Source: Armillaria gallica
Taxonomy: Eukaryota > Basidiomycota > Agaricomycetes > Agaricales > Physalacriaceae
Assembly: GCA_037576215.1 (NCBI GenBank)
Contig: JBANDB010000001.1
Location: forward strand, 5,456,001 to 5,520,000
Length of the DNA stretch: 64,000 bases
Direction: 5' to 3'
The notes below the pieces were generated by a model. The model did not search any database. It had not been told where the DNA came from and saw only the letters and a list, made by a program, of their open reading frames with translations. How positions within the stretch are numbered: the first letter of the stretch is position 1; each line of letters begins with the position of its first letter. The position numbers were made by a program, and so were the translations under genes. Of the stretch, positions 23,069-34,939 are shown one piece after another.

Positions 23069-23286
23069 ATGAATTTGTACGTTAGTCTACATGTGTTCCA
23101 GGTCAATAAAATGAATGTCAGTGCCGTAAGGCGGAGTCTTCCTCTTATCGTATCTGGAACGAAAGATAGACAGGGGCTAATACTCCGAAGAGTTTCGCAC
23201 CATGAACCGTGCTATAAATGTCGCCGAGGCGTTCTTTTCGACTACCACCACTTTGAGCCCATTTCGGATCTTGCGATCTCTCTTCT

Positions 23287-25340
23287 ATGTCTTTAGGCAT
23301 CCTTGCTCGACGCCTTGGGGTAAGATTGGGGCAAGGGGCCATTCAGAGCACCCATGGACCGCGGTTGTTCAGCTCCAGGGCATCTCTCAGGACCTCTTGC
23401 TCGAGGATTGGTGCCATATCTGGGGGTATATTGCTAGCTACCGGCTTGGGGCTATCTTCGTCTCCTATACACGCTGATAGCGATTACGATGATTCCACGG
23501 ACAGCAAAACAAGTACGCCACTACGTGGATTGGTCCGGTCCTATATAGTCTACACGATGTGCTCGTTCCCGGTCTTGATCGATCTCTCTCCCACGGTGCT
23601 GGATGTGCTCACGAACATTCCTGGTGTCAAGCAAGTAACGGAGGCTTTGGTCAGAATTACTTTCTTCGATCAGGTACTGACATTTTCTATTTGGTTGCTT
23701 TCATTTATTCACTATAGGCGGCTAGTTCGTCGGAGGCAATACTGCTTTACAGGCACTCCCGCTGCTGAAGGACCTTCGTTCGGCTAACAAGGGAGCACTG
23801 TTTGGTTATTCCGTCGAGGTTGACGAACACGAGGCAACAGCAGCAGCGGCGTCTCCGAAGAAGGTCTCTCAGCCTGTGCATAAACGGATAGTAAATGAGA
23901 CGGTCCATTGTATCGACGTCGCGGCCGATTTTGAGGATGGCATAGTTGCAGGCGCGACGGCAGGCCGGAGGACGTGGGTGGCAATCAAACTGGTTCGTTC
24001 ACTTATCGATGCGATGGAATATTAGATTAATCGTGTGTAGAGCGCTTTGCTTCCAGATGCCAACACCTTACTTCAGTACTCGACGGCTCTCCTTGCATCA
24101 TGGCCAAAATCCTCCGTTCCGTTTCCCGGTTGCCCCTACGCTAGCAACCTTGACATTCTGAATGCTCCGATTGGTTCCATCAAGAGCAATCTGACTGAAG
24201 ATGACATCAAATCCCTCCGAGAGTTGCACGGTGATCTCAATCGGATCTGCAAACGTGCTAAGGAAAGAGGTGTCAAGATTATTATCGATGCGGAATATAG
24301 GTATGCTTGACCATTGACGTTCTGAGTGATTCACTGATCGTTATGATAATGTAGCTGGTATCAACCTGCTATCGACGCCCTCCAGCTCGCTCTTATGCGG
24401 GAATTCAACAAATTGGAAGGATCGAATGACGTACAACCGTTAATCTATGGGGCCTTCCAGGCGTATCTCAGAAGGTAGACGGTCCCTCATCGGCCACTAT
24501 CTATGACTCAGACTCATTCATATGACAGGACCGTGACAGTCATACCTTGAACAATCCTTCAAAGACGCCAAGGCTGGTAACTATTCCCTTGGCGTCAAGT
24601 TAGTCCGAGGAGCATACCACCCACGCGAGACCATCGCGCACCAATCTCACCAATCTGGCAAACCATCCCTCTCGATATCATCCGAGCCACTCCCGCCTGT
24701 ATGGGCGGAGGAATGGGAAACGGACAAATGCTATAACGAGTGCGCAAAGATGCTCATCGGGGAGCTGAAGGACGATCTGGGAAGAAAGGTGCAGACGATG
24801 GGGATCTTGTTCAGGACGCATAATTGGACGAGCTGCGAGTTGATTTTGAAAGAGTTGGTTGTGACGGGGTTGGCGAAGCATGTAGAAGGAGAGGGGGAGG
24901 ATGTAATGAGCTTAGGTGATGAGGTCACAGAGAGGCTAACTATCGGACAGCTCTTTGGTGAGTGCTATATATTTCCCATGGTCAGATGGCGGTGGATTGA
25001 TGTTTTTCTCTTTTCAGGTATGAGCGATGCTTTGACCGATTACTTGGTGGGAAGAACGTGGTCAAGTACACCCATGATCATCAAGTGAGCATAGTATCCC
25101 TATTCTTACTGGTCACCAAGCTTACCCACTCAATTCGCTCAGATATGTTCTGTACGGCACTTTGTCAGAGGTACGCGATGTTGTTTACATGTCAATTAAT
25201 CTATTCATTGGCAACCCATCTAGGCGATGCCTTATCTGTCACAGCGAGCGATTGAAAACAAGTCGGTTCTTGGAGATGGGCAAGCATCTGAAGAGAGGCA
25301 GAGAGCAGGATCACAAATTTGGAAGCGTATATTTGGGTAG
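23287..25340 (+). CDS. PUT1: Proline dehydrogenase, mitochondrial (PRODH copy 2; best copy, one apparent frameshift)
   Basis: The FAD enzyme that oxidises proline to pyrroline-5-carboxylate in mitochondria. Eight exons fit: 23287-23673, 23726-23992, 24041-24300, 24355-24474, 24529-24957, 25018-25084, 25143-25170 and 25224-25340. The start at 23287 opens an Arg/Ser-rich, acid-free leader (MSLGILARRLGVRLGQ), as expected for mitochondrial import, followed by a hydrophobic stretch. Family motifs in order: ANKGALFGYSVEVDE, IIIDAEYSWYQPAID (DAE), IYGAFQAYLRR, LGVKLVRGAYHP, FRTHN, GMSDALTDYLVG, YLSQRAIENKSVL. Phases agree at every junction except exon 4/5, where one extra base between 24529 and 24543 puts YLEQSFKDAK out of frame, so this copy may be recently broken or the junction misread. 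Convergent with gene X, 64 bases between stop codons. Three decayed relatives lie in the window. Confidence 0.88.
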
Positions 25341-25404
25341 GTCTATCAGTACAAGATTTGGGTGGATTGAAGCAGCTGCCGACGCGATATATAACTTGTT
25401 TCTT

Positions 25405-28400
25405 TTATACCTTGATAGAATAATGTATAACCAATGACAGAAGAAGAACATTCAGCACAATAAGTATTCTGATGAGCTGACTCTGTGTGTGAGAGTTCAA
25501 CGGCTCATTCTCCGCTTTCATATGCATAACTGGGGTGGCATCCGTAGTGTCTTTATGGTCATGGACAGGCACTGGCAATGTAATTTGGTGGATCTTGCGG
25601 TCTGTGCACTTTCTTAGCAGAGTGCGTGAGCACAAGATACCAAATATTAACTTACCAGGAGTGGATTTAACTGGATTCTTGAAGATCTCTATGCGAGCAA
25701 GATCAAAATACTCGCATATATCTGCACCCTCAAGTGCAGGATCAAACCCGCACATGGTGTTTATTTCAACGATTGTTGAAAGTTGCTTTTTCGGTACTCG
25801 GTACACGTTCCCACGAGTGCCAAAGCGAACTTTGATTCCAAAGAGAGCTTCCGCTTCTTCCACAGATATCTCATTGGATTGATCCAGGTCACAATACCAA
25901 TGAATGACAGGCCAGGAAATTGTGTTGGATTGTGGATCAAGATGGGGTTCACAGACTGATAATGAGAGGGCAAATGCATAATTGCTGTCTGCCATAAATG
26001 TATCCAGTAATTGGAAGGGGTCATAGCATGGCACAGTGATATGCAGTACAAACATCACAGGCCATGAACATAATACTAGACATTGGTCAGTATATTTTTT
26101 AGTTTCTCTGATATGCTACACCAACCTTCGACCTGAGAGGACAATAACAGCCGCAAAGCTTCAAGTTGTGCAAATAATGAATGGATCATCCACCGAGATC
26201 TTTTATCATGTTTGGATGAGTATGTGCCCTTGGAGGATATTGTAAACAAATATCTTTGAACAGACAAATATTGAATGGTAAATGATCCACTGAACAAGCA
26301 AAGTCAGCAGGGAGTACACATGAATATTCATGTCAATCATACCTGATTGGAGTTCTCTGCCCTCTAATAATATCATACAATTCCCACGCTACAGTCTGTT
26401 CAGTTGGTGCAAGTGGAATCCTGCCAACCACCAGATTGTTCCTATAAAAATATTGGGTCATTGTACATATGCTACCTGAGCTGTATATGTTAAGGTCACA
26501 AGGATATGATGAAATATCAGTTGCTATATGACTGCCTATCAAGGTATAAAGGGCATCATAAATAACTATAAGATGTTTTTTGTCTAAACATGGACTATGA
26601 CACATCAGTGAGTTCCAATCCCAGGTGGATAGGCAGCCTGGAAATATCTCATGTAGGTGCTTCGATGATGTCACTTTGTGGTTGTGAAGTATCCTCAACA
26701 CAAAGTTGTCAAGATGATATAGAGTCGAGAACCTGGCAAACATGATCCGGCCTTTTTCATTGATATATATGTCACTGAGGTTCTTATCCTTTGAAGTATT
26801 GACTGTTAGTCTGTGCATGTATTCTCTCAAGGCAATTACTCACAATCACAAAGTGGCTCCAACCACATGGAGATGTGTGATAAAGCCTACCAAGATAATC
26901 TGATACAGACTAATTTGACTATTCAAGATTGATGAACAGAAAATCAGGAAATGCAGCACCTCTAGATCATTGAACTACAGAAAGCACATAATTTAGTGGC
27001 ATGATCATATCTACCTGAGTACATTTCGGAGTGGCGCACCAATTGAACATTGAAGTGCAACAACTTAAATGCAGTCAAGGAGTCACTGTAGTTGCTGGTT
27101 GAGTTTTGTGTATTACCTCCAGATAGTCATAAGCTTAGAAGTGCCAAGTAAATTATGATTATTGTTTACCGTGAAGTATAATTGCAGGAAAATCTGGAGA
27201 TCTGCATACACCATATATTTGGGCAACTCGTGGGTGTCTAGGTTGCACAAGATGAATGTTGCATGAACACTGTCACAAAATGTTGCAGGCATACTCAAGA
27301 TTTATCAGTCTATTGGCATCTATATAGAATTGCTAGAGGACACCTAAGCATCAAGAAGGAGACAGAGCTGGGAGACTCACTTTCATGACATCTTCTTTGT
27401 TGTTGTTGTGGGAACGATATACATGAACAGTTTTAGGTGCATTACTGTTCTCAACTTCCGCGCTATATATATCAAGCCTTATGAATCTTTTTGAAGCCTT
27501 GAAGGAATAAGAAGAAGTAAGGCATTCTTTCACATAGATCTCCCAGCGCCGGAGATCTCGAAACTGCAGTAACGCACCAATCAGTTGTGAGGTTCCTCAT
27601 ATAGGAAGATCGAAGTATAAATACTTTATCAGAACTCCGTTCCTTCAATGTTTGGACATCTGCGCTAAGTAGGTCGACTTTCTGGCTCTGAAAGACACCC
27701 CATGTGCGTATCTCTTCGTATATCTTGTCTGCCTTCTTGTCGATATCAGACATGGTATGCCGTTGTGACGTCTCGATGACACTAGTAAGAGCTTCTGTAC
27801 TGGTCTTTAATCTATCTTTGATGTCTGAAATAACGAGACGCGAGTCGACAGCTGTGTGAATCTATTGACCAACCTGGGTAAGTATATATTGGTAAACTTG
27901 ACTCGAAACACACTAGAAAATCTTCCTTGATCACCCGCACGCGTTCCTGGTAACCATGGATAGCATCGGAAACACTCTTCGCCTTCAAGAGGCGCTTGAT
28001 CCCGTGGGACTTGCGCCGGGTGCTGTTTAATTTAGCAATCAAGTCCATCAAGAGTCTAAAAGATGCATCGTAAACAAGAATTTAGAGCCTGTTCGCGCTC
28101 ACTCACACTTCAAGCTCTGCGCAAACATCGCGGAAACGAAGAGCACTACTTTCTCCATGTTCTTTAACGGTATTTTGAACCATCTCGATCGTCTTCCCTA
28201 TACTGTCTGCCAAATCTAGTAGATCCTCGTTATTTTTGCCAGCTTTCTGCAAGCCCTGGTTCAAGACAATGCAGCGTGAAGCGGAGGCTCGTCACGTACT
28301 TCAATGGCCTCCAGTACCACTACAGCACACCCGCAAAGACCTTTGATGTACGGAAACGGAGCTAATTCACCTGCGGCCACGCCAAGCTTAGCGATATCAA

Positions 28401-28431
28401 TCCAGGTTTCCAGACTAGATGGTCGAGTCAT
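25405..28431 (-). CDS. Gene X copy 2: multi-exon protein with predicted N-terminal helical bundle, coiled coil and C-terminal membrane tail
   Basis: Best copy. ATG on 28429-28431. Exons that keep phase: 28431-28300 (MTRPSSLETWIDIAKLGVAA, GLCGCAVVVLEAIE), 28246-28107 (NNEDLLDLADSIGKTIEMVQ), 28055-27914 (LNSTRRKSHGIKR, AIHGYQERVRVIKEDFL), 27861-27625 (coiled-coil-like, DKKADKIYEEIRTWG) and 27563-27381 (FRDLRRWEIYVKE). Then a piece with HPRVAQIYGVCRSPDFPAII (about 27190-27250), a piece at 26830-26333, and the 3' exon 26058-25405 with EISVEEAEALFGIKV, CGFDPALEGADICEYFDLA and a hydrophobic tail (ILIVLNVLLLSLVIHYSI) before the stop. The N-terminal part resembles, from memory, helical adaptor domains of fungal cell-death and NLR-like proteins (HeLo/MLKL-like); not proven. 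An in-frame TGA on 27273-27275, shared by the other copies, may be a lesion or a misplaced exon edge. Confidence 0.6.
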
Positions 28432-28639
28432 GGTGGAAGGATAGTCGTTGTCGAGAAAGCAAGAGAACAGATATAGGTACTTGGTTGGGGTGCTGTGGAA
28501 GGACAGTGATGGTGGTGGGGGGGAAAGAAGTGGGAAAGATTAAGATCCTTTCACTAGGCGCTTTATGGCAGGATTCGCTTTCCCACACAGATGGTGTATC
28601 ACACAGCCGAGAACAGCAGTATATACAGCATTAGCGCTA

Positions 28640-29440
28640 AAAATATAGCTATCATAATGCCGGAGGATATTGGCGTGAGGGGTCGACCACTACCGCGCAT
28701 ATACCAGTAACGTCTTCGATAGTAGATACCGAACGGCCATCTCTCGAAGAACCGCTTCGAAAAAGTCAGTAAGGGACTGGACTTGTTATATCTGAGTAAA
28801 CAGCTCACCGAAGTCCGATAAGGCCTAAGAATAACTCCGAATGAATTGTGGAGACGTAACTAACTTACTAACGTTGGCATAACCTGTACCGACGGACCGT
28901 CCAGTTGGAGAATTCCATTCTGCTCGAATACGGGGTGCCAGTCGATCTGCAGCACCCAAATCCGGCGTCCAATGGTCCAGAGAGATGAAGAAAGCATGTA
29001 ATCAGAGAATTGTACAGCTTTATCAATATAATTGAAAGCTGTATGATATTCGCTACACGGTGTATCACGAGAACACAGCTTTGTTACCTCCTTGTACTCG
29101 GTGTAACGCCAGTGAACTTGTCGCTGGATCACAGTGCCATCCCTCAAGACATCAGACTTGCGGTCCCTCCCCAATCGCCTCCGAGTGGCGGAACATACTC
29201 ATTCCCTGCCAAAGGTTGGGAAAACGAGGCGGGGACCTTGGCTAGCGAATGCTATGTGGATCTCCAGTTTTCAGAGCTTTGCAGAGCCCACAGATCTTCT
29301 CTGCCAGACACCCCCGCCGCACGAGGACTCCTCTGGTAGACATGTACACTTGGCGAGAAAGGTAGACGAAGGCTCCGGACATGATACCTTTCGCCGCGAC
29401 GCCTTCATAACTGTCGTCAAGAATCGAGAACCTGTCAAAG
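28640..29440 (-). pseudogene. Aldehyde dehydrogenase relic, copy 2 (3' half)
   Basis: Minus-strand readings in changing frames match copy 1 at 11380-12440: GAFVYLSRQVYMSTRGV (about 29390-29330, again tyrosine for the catalytic cysteine), CKALKTGDPHS (about 29285), MFRHSEAIGEGPQV (about 29195), NYIDKAVQF and DYMLSSSLW (about 29030-28980), GPSVQVMPT (about 28895) and FEAVLREMAVR (about 28760-28720). Frameshifts and stops throughout. It follows gene X copy 2 in the same way as copy 1 follows X copy 1, marking the start of the next tandem unit. The N-terminal half is missing. Confidence 0.6.
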
Positions 29441-30461
29441 AGTCCTAAGCGAAAGCCGTCGGTTACGAGTTTGAGGTCGTTCTTTTGCGCTAGCGACTAG
29501 GTTTCAGCAGTGGAGTGTTTTCCTTGAGAAATAAGCAAGTATCAAACAGACGAGTTCATAGCCACCCCGGACCGTACAACCGCAGCACAACGTTGGAGTG
29601 GCTGTGCCGCACTATTTCTCGTTCCTTTGTACCACCACTGCTTCGGCTCTCGCCCATCGACGTGCCCATTTTCACGGTCATAGCCTGTATGGTATGATTC
29701 CTTTTTTTATTTATCCGTGTAGCGACGCGTCCCGCGCCGGTCCCCGATTCTTTCCATTTGTTTCAACCTCTGAATCTCAGAGTGAAGGAACAACTTCAAG
29801 CACAAGCTGAAGGATTCCTGACTGTTCGGCATCATCATTGTAATTTTGTCACGATACCAGGATATATGAAGTACTTCAGAATATTCTAGATATACGTGAG
29901 CTCTAGTATCTGCCAGTGATTCCCATTGCTACTAAGCATAGTCACGACATTTTCTGCTGGCGACCTCCGAGCTGGAACAATAAGCAGGTAATAAGTATGA
30001 ACATTCATGGCAAATTCCAGGTGGAAAAATACAGTGATCGTGGATAAGTTGTGAATGATCTAGGCATAGAAAACAGTAGAAACCAAAGTAAAGACAAAGA
30101 CTCATGCACCTGGCTCGAAAAAGACTCGCTCGCTGACGGCCGAAGGCCATCACCAGCTCGCATTTTCTCGCCAAGGCTACAGAAGCAGCCATGTAACCTA
30201 TAATAACAGGGTACCCCAACACACCTTGTGAATAAAGGTGAATAATCGAGCTTGGCCAGGCCTGTGACCGCCGCGCTGTTCCACTCTGCCAGGCACAAAA
30301 GTGGTACTCCTTTTTCGTCACCCTTCGCTATATGGTCAAACTAGAAAAACATGAATCTCAACGCTTCTTCCTCCGAAGCAGATGCTGCTTGGGTGCTGCA
30401 CACAGTTGGCGGAGTTTCCGATTTGATGGAGTTGTAAACAGCGTTGGCAGACACGTCGAGA
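29441..30461. other. Unassigned stretch with a short GT90-neighbour fragment
   Basis: 29590-29720 matches the stretch that follows the GT90-like fragment elsewhere (17440-17530, 34855-34935, 39050-39135), reading about PPLLRLSPIDVPIFT. The remainder has minus-strand frames (29932-30321, 129 codons; 30341-30544) without recognised motifs and without a second copy in the window. Confidence 0.4.
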
Positions 30462-30952
30462 CAAGGGGCTACCGGAATGGAAAAAAATGACATAGGGTCG
30501 ATTAAAAAATTTCGTGCACTAGCGCTGGACCTACCTACCTCCACGTGATCAAAATGATGTCATACACTCCACATTGAGCTGATTATGGAGTGAAAATGGG
30601 CAATTATGTCGCATTCATGTACTATTATTCAACCGGATATCATTTTGATTACAATCTGAGTCATTTCTGGTCAGATAAGTAAAGCACATAAATTTGGACA
30701 CATGATGTCATATGCTGACTCATGATGGAAGTGCCGCCAATACTTTGTCTACTCTCAATGTTGTACTGCACAAGCATTATGGATGTTGTAGGTCTATTCA
30801 TTAGACATATTGTCACTTAAATATCTCACATTTTTACATTTGGAAGGCAGTTTTGAGGCCATTTCAGGAGGGTCAACTTTTTTTTTTTGGGCCTGCCGGC
30901 CCAACCTACCTACCTACCCGGTGTTCCGGGCCGCAATTCCGGTAGCCCCTTG
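30462..30952. mobile_element. Non-autonomous hAT-type element, 491 bp
   Basis: Terminal inverted repeats CAAGGGGCTACCGGAAT (30462-30478) and its reverse complement (30936-30952). Flanks form an 8-bp target duplication with one mismatch, CGTCGAGA (30454-30461) and CATCGAGA (30953-30960); the mismatch is a CpG-to-CpA change. Subterminal CCTACCTACCT repeats occur near both ends (about 30530 and 30904). The interior is AT-rich with the motif ATGATGTCATA twice (30554 and about 30703). There is no coding capacity. An 8-bp duplication with CA-G ends is typical of the hAT superfamily. Confidence 0.72.
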
Positions 30953-30960
30953 CATCGAGA

Positions 30961-31958
30961 GCGATTGAAAAAGATCAATTGAGCCCGGATGTACGAGTGG
31001 TTTTGGATTTTTTAACCGACCTTTTGTGATTAGCTTGTTAAAAATCTCTTTTTTCACCTGTTATTCACATTATTTCACGAGAAATTTATTGACTGTTGTT
31101 GCCTAGTGAATAAATGTCCCCTTGTGGCCCAATGTTAAATAACATGTTATTAACAGGACTGGGAATTATTAGCCCTACCTGACCCCGGACATGCTACAGA
31201 GCAGCAAGAGTGTTCAACTGGAAACATAGTCCACTGGCATCACTTTGCCCTAGAGGACGATATAAGAATCAGCAAGAAACACGACAAAGCGACAAAACAA
31301 ATGGAGCATACCTAAATGAACAAAACACAATATAAGGTTCGTGCTGAGTCAAAGTGCAACACCAATGAATCATAGGGAGTGTACACTAAAGCCCATTTTA
31401 TAAGAGCAAATCTCACCAACAGGTGACACCACCGTGAGACATCTCAGTGGGATGAAGTGCAAATCACTCACCAATGCGGAATACAGTCAGATAACAGGGA
31501 AGGTCATAGTGTACATCTCTGACTGTAGTGAAGCCAAAGTTTTACCAATGTCAACGATGTGTGTAATTACGCACAAGCAGATTCTCAACATTGTTCCAGC
31601 ACGAATATGCATCAACGGGCAGGAGTCAAGGAAGTGTCATACCACGGTGCAGGGGAAAGACGAGAGGGGAAGAGGGTATAGAGGATAAAATGCCCAGTTT
31701 ATAAGAACAGATTTAAACACCCAGTCTATAAGAACTTATTATTGCAAACGGGCGACACCGCTGTGACACAGTCTCGGGGGAATATGGGACACCGTGTTTG
31801 GACCAGAAGCACAAGTACGCGAACTCTAACAGGTACAAATAGCCCCTGCCCACGGTCTATGGTGGGCAAACGGTCGCGGAAGGCACGACAATTCCCTCTC
31901 TTCTCCTCACTACGTTCGGAAAGAATCGGGGATTTAACGACTCATTGATTTAGGTAAA
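30961..31958. other. Unassigned AT-rich stretch
   Basis: No gene recognised. Short palindromic sequence AATAACATGTTATTAACA near 31136-31153. Open frames at 31434-31688 and 31742-31948 have no recognisable motif and no second copy in the window. Confidence 0.35.
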
Positions 31959-32340
31959 TTTTACCCAAGGCAGCATGATGCGCTACCCTAAAACGACGGC
32001 CACTTGTGAAGACCGTTAACTAGGACAAGATCCCAGCCCATCTCCACCTGCCATTACTGCAATACGACCTCGATACGCGCCGCGACCTGTCCCGTACCCC
32101 CTACACGATTATCAGCCTCAGTTACCATCGGGCATGCAATCCTGGCGCGTCAACGCTGTGGGATATCACTTAGGGTTCTAAATCAGACCCCATTTCGCAT
32201 CGGCAGTACATCCGGAACACAATTGCAACTAGAACAACGAACGGCGACGACGAGAGGCTGGGGACCTCACTCAACATGATAGACGACGGCGAAAGGCTAC
32301 AGGGCAGAGGGGGAGAACAGCGGACGGCAATGGAGTAGCA
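31959..32340 (+). repeat. Third copy of the 17560/39170 segment
   Basis: Matches 17565-17860 and 39175-39460 with many substitutions: the GGTAAATTTTACCCAAGGCA start, ACTAGGACAAGATCC, TACGCGCCGCGACCTGTCCC, and AAAGGCTACAGGGCAGAGG are all aligned. More diverged than the Y1/Y2 pair, so this is an older duplicate. Downstream the copy becomes a frame rich in D, S and T (32345-32480, SDSDAYMDVDSSAEDTTDD) not seen in the others. Confidence 0.55.
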
Positions 32341-34129
32341 CGGTATGAGGCTGGAAGGGAATGGAGGGTGGTCCAACGACGCTAGCGACTCCGACGCATA
32401 TATGGACGTTGATTCTTCTGCTGAGGACACGACGGACGACGCCAAGAAGACGACGACGACTGCGCCGCTGCCAGCATTGGCCTCTACTATCTGCCATAGG
32501 TCCCAGTATTCCCTACCTTCGTGCATCCCCCATTTCCAGCATAGGGGAACACAATCCTGTCACCCGTTCGGCCCTACGATGCCTGGTCATCAAACGGCAC
32601 TACTCGACCCTTATCCTACATCGGATCCCTTGATGACATCTGTTTTCTGTCGCGAATCCATTCGCTGCATGCGCCAACTGCACGAAGCGTCTTCTCTCCA
32701 TATTGCCGCAATTTGGTTCTTTTGGTCGGACATCTTTTCATCCTGTGTACGTGCATGAATATTCATCTTCCCCTAGTTACTCAAATGGAATTTAGGTTGT
32801 GCACAGTCCTCTTGTCATCAAAAGTCCTTCATGCAGATTGTCGCTAATCCTGCTTAAACGAGCCATCTCCTTCTACAATGAAGACCCTTGAACACGTCCC
32901 CTGGCTCACGCATTTTATATAGCCGAGCTTCAGGATCTATGTGACCTTGCCAATCACAGCTTTTCTGCCTTTACCAGCCACTCCTGGATGACCGAACTTA
33001 ACCTATCGGCGTCTATATGGACTTGGGTAGGAGCGTGTCTGCAAGCCATGACAGCAGTAGGGGCATTGATGGCAACACAATGATGGATTTCTATGGAGAA
33101 CTGGGCACGGCGCGGCTCAGCAATGCCGCGTACCAAGGCATCCTTATTCCCGATGGGCAGACGCGTAATGGGTACGGCTTCACCCAAGGCACCGACTCGT
33201 CTATACGCGCATGCGGCTTATGGGACCGGTGTGTCAGCAACTATATTGGCTTCGGAAGCCTCTGCGCGACTCGATGCACGTCGACGTCTACAGCTCGCCC
33301 ACAAGTGCCTGCATTACGTTTCTATACCTCTGCTCGCGCGGTGCACCAGGGCTCTTTTCTGCCGTGGCATGGCTAGACAGCATCGTCGTGCGCCTAACGA
33401 CACTATTACTATGTGGCAAAGGAGTGGTTTCCCGTCGGAGTGTCCTTACCCCACTCCATATCTTTCTTTGTATTTTGTATTTATTATCTTCAATGAAAAT
33501 TTACTATCTGTTGTGTCACATCTGGAGCGCGATTCCAAATTCTCGGCAGTGTACGGAGTCATGGGTAGCTAGAGGTATCGAACAACGATGAAGGAGGTGA
33601 CGGAGTGCCAGTGGAAAGAAACGCATGGCCACGCGATTTTATTTGAAGAAGGGAGTGAGAAAGAAAACGAGGTCGATCCCGAACGCGGGACCGAGAGTGA
33701 CGTCAGCAACTTCCTCTTTTGCCTGTACTACCACAACGCAACGTCTTCGATTCTCTCTTCAAGAGATTGCCAAGATTCCACTGCACATCGTTTTATAGAC
33801 CCGCGTCTTCCCATTACCAACACTGTGTTAACGACCTCGTGCCAAATCTGCGCCAAGACGTGGGATGGAAAGGATGAATATCAACGACAGCGGCGGAGGT
33901 AGGGACAACTGGTTTTCAGGCGGTCGGTTGAAAGAATCGGTGATCTTCCGTTGGGGAGGGCTTCTTCTGAGGTACGTGTTCACTGTTAGTATTATGTTTT
34001 CGGCAGCTGAGGCTGGCTCTGAACAGGATATCACGCACCTCAGGACGATTTGGCTTTTCGTTATTTCTGTGGAGCCGTACGACAGGTTGTCATGCATATC
34101 TACTGCGGCATACCACGACAATTGACCAA
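32341..34129. other. Unassigned CpG-rich stretch with candidate exons
   Basis: The plus-strand frame 32345-32758 begins with an acidic low-complexity stretch. A plus-strand frame around 32960-33572 (SFSAFTSHSWMTELNLSASI, ASPKAPTRLYAHAAYGTGVS, then ASARLDARRRLQLAHK) could be a real exon interrupted by one stop, but the minus strand is also open there (32954-33187). No domain is recognised and no copy exists elsewhere in the window to decide. Confidence 0.3.
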
Positions 34130-34935
34130 ACGAAAATACCAAAAAGAAATTGCGGCACACACGAGACCAAGTATGACCAACTCGAGCATTCTACTGAAGA
34201 CACCCTCAATCGTCTCGAACAGCTTGTATCAACTACACAATCCGCGACCACAGTGCCCATCACCATGTCCTTAGTAGTGCTCGAACTGCTGGAAGACGTC
34301 GATGAATTCCTACCACCCTTCCGCGTCGGTTTCCGTCTGCAAGGCTCCCAGAACACGTTACTGACTGGGAACTTTGGGAGAATACCTTTGAACACGCTCG
34401 CCCAAGAACTTGTACGTTATTCCGTTTTTCTTTTCTTTTACAAGCTAAAGCTGTCACAGATATCGACATCGACAAGCCTATTGTTCCCACCAAAGATCAA
34501 GGATGGATCGCAGGCTGCGCTCCAACCTCGCCCGCCTGGAAAGATCCTATCGATTTCACCTTCAATGTATCCTGACCACCGCCGCCGCCAACGCTCCTAA
34601 CACCGTCAACTTTAACCACGAAAAAGCAATGGACCCTTGCCTACACCCATACCTCCTTCACGAGCACGGATGATTCCTCTCGTTCAGCAAAGTCCCCGTG
34701 CCTTCACAGCGCATGGTTGCTTCCTTCGCCTACTCACAGAATTTAATGCATCACGACATCTCTATTGCGCACATGGCCAGCTGGTTGGGCGATCTCTCTG
34801 ATGAAGAGGCCATCGTATGGGAGAAGAAGAAGACCAACGACCGGCTACAGTTTTGCTCCTTCCCTTATTCCACTCCTGCTTCGGCTCTCGCCCGTCGACG
34901 TTGCCCATTTTTAACGGGTATAGCATGTGCGGTAT
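34130..34935 (+). pseudogene. CAP10/GT90-like glycosyltransferase fragment, best-preserved copy
   Basis: Readable pieces, in shifting frames: SLVVLELLEDVDEFLPPF (about 34265-34320), TDWELWENTFEHAR in one frame or TGNFGRIPLNTLAQEL in the other (34360-34410), an intron-like gap with GTACGT at 34411, IDIDKPIV and WIAGCAPTSPAWKDPIDFTF (34460-34565), NHEKAMDPCLHPYLLHEHG (about 34613-34670), SFAYSQNLMHHDISIAHMAS (34720-34780) and SDEEAIVWEKKKTNDRLQ (34798-34852). This motif series is how CAP10/GT90 proteins of mushrooms look to me; the family transfers sugars in the secretory pathway. The acceptor and donor are unknown. The frame is broken at least three times and the C-terminal half of the enzyme is absent; instead a methyltransferase relic follows. 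Confidence 0.6.
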
Positions 34936-34939
34936 GGTT

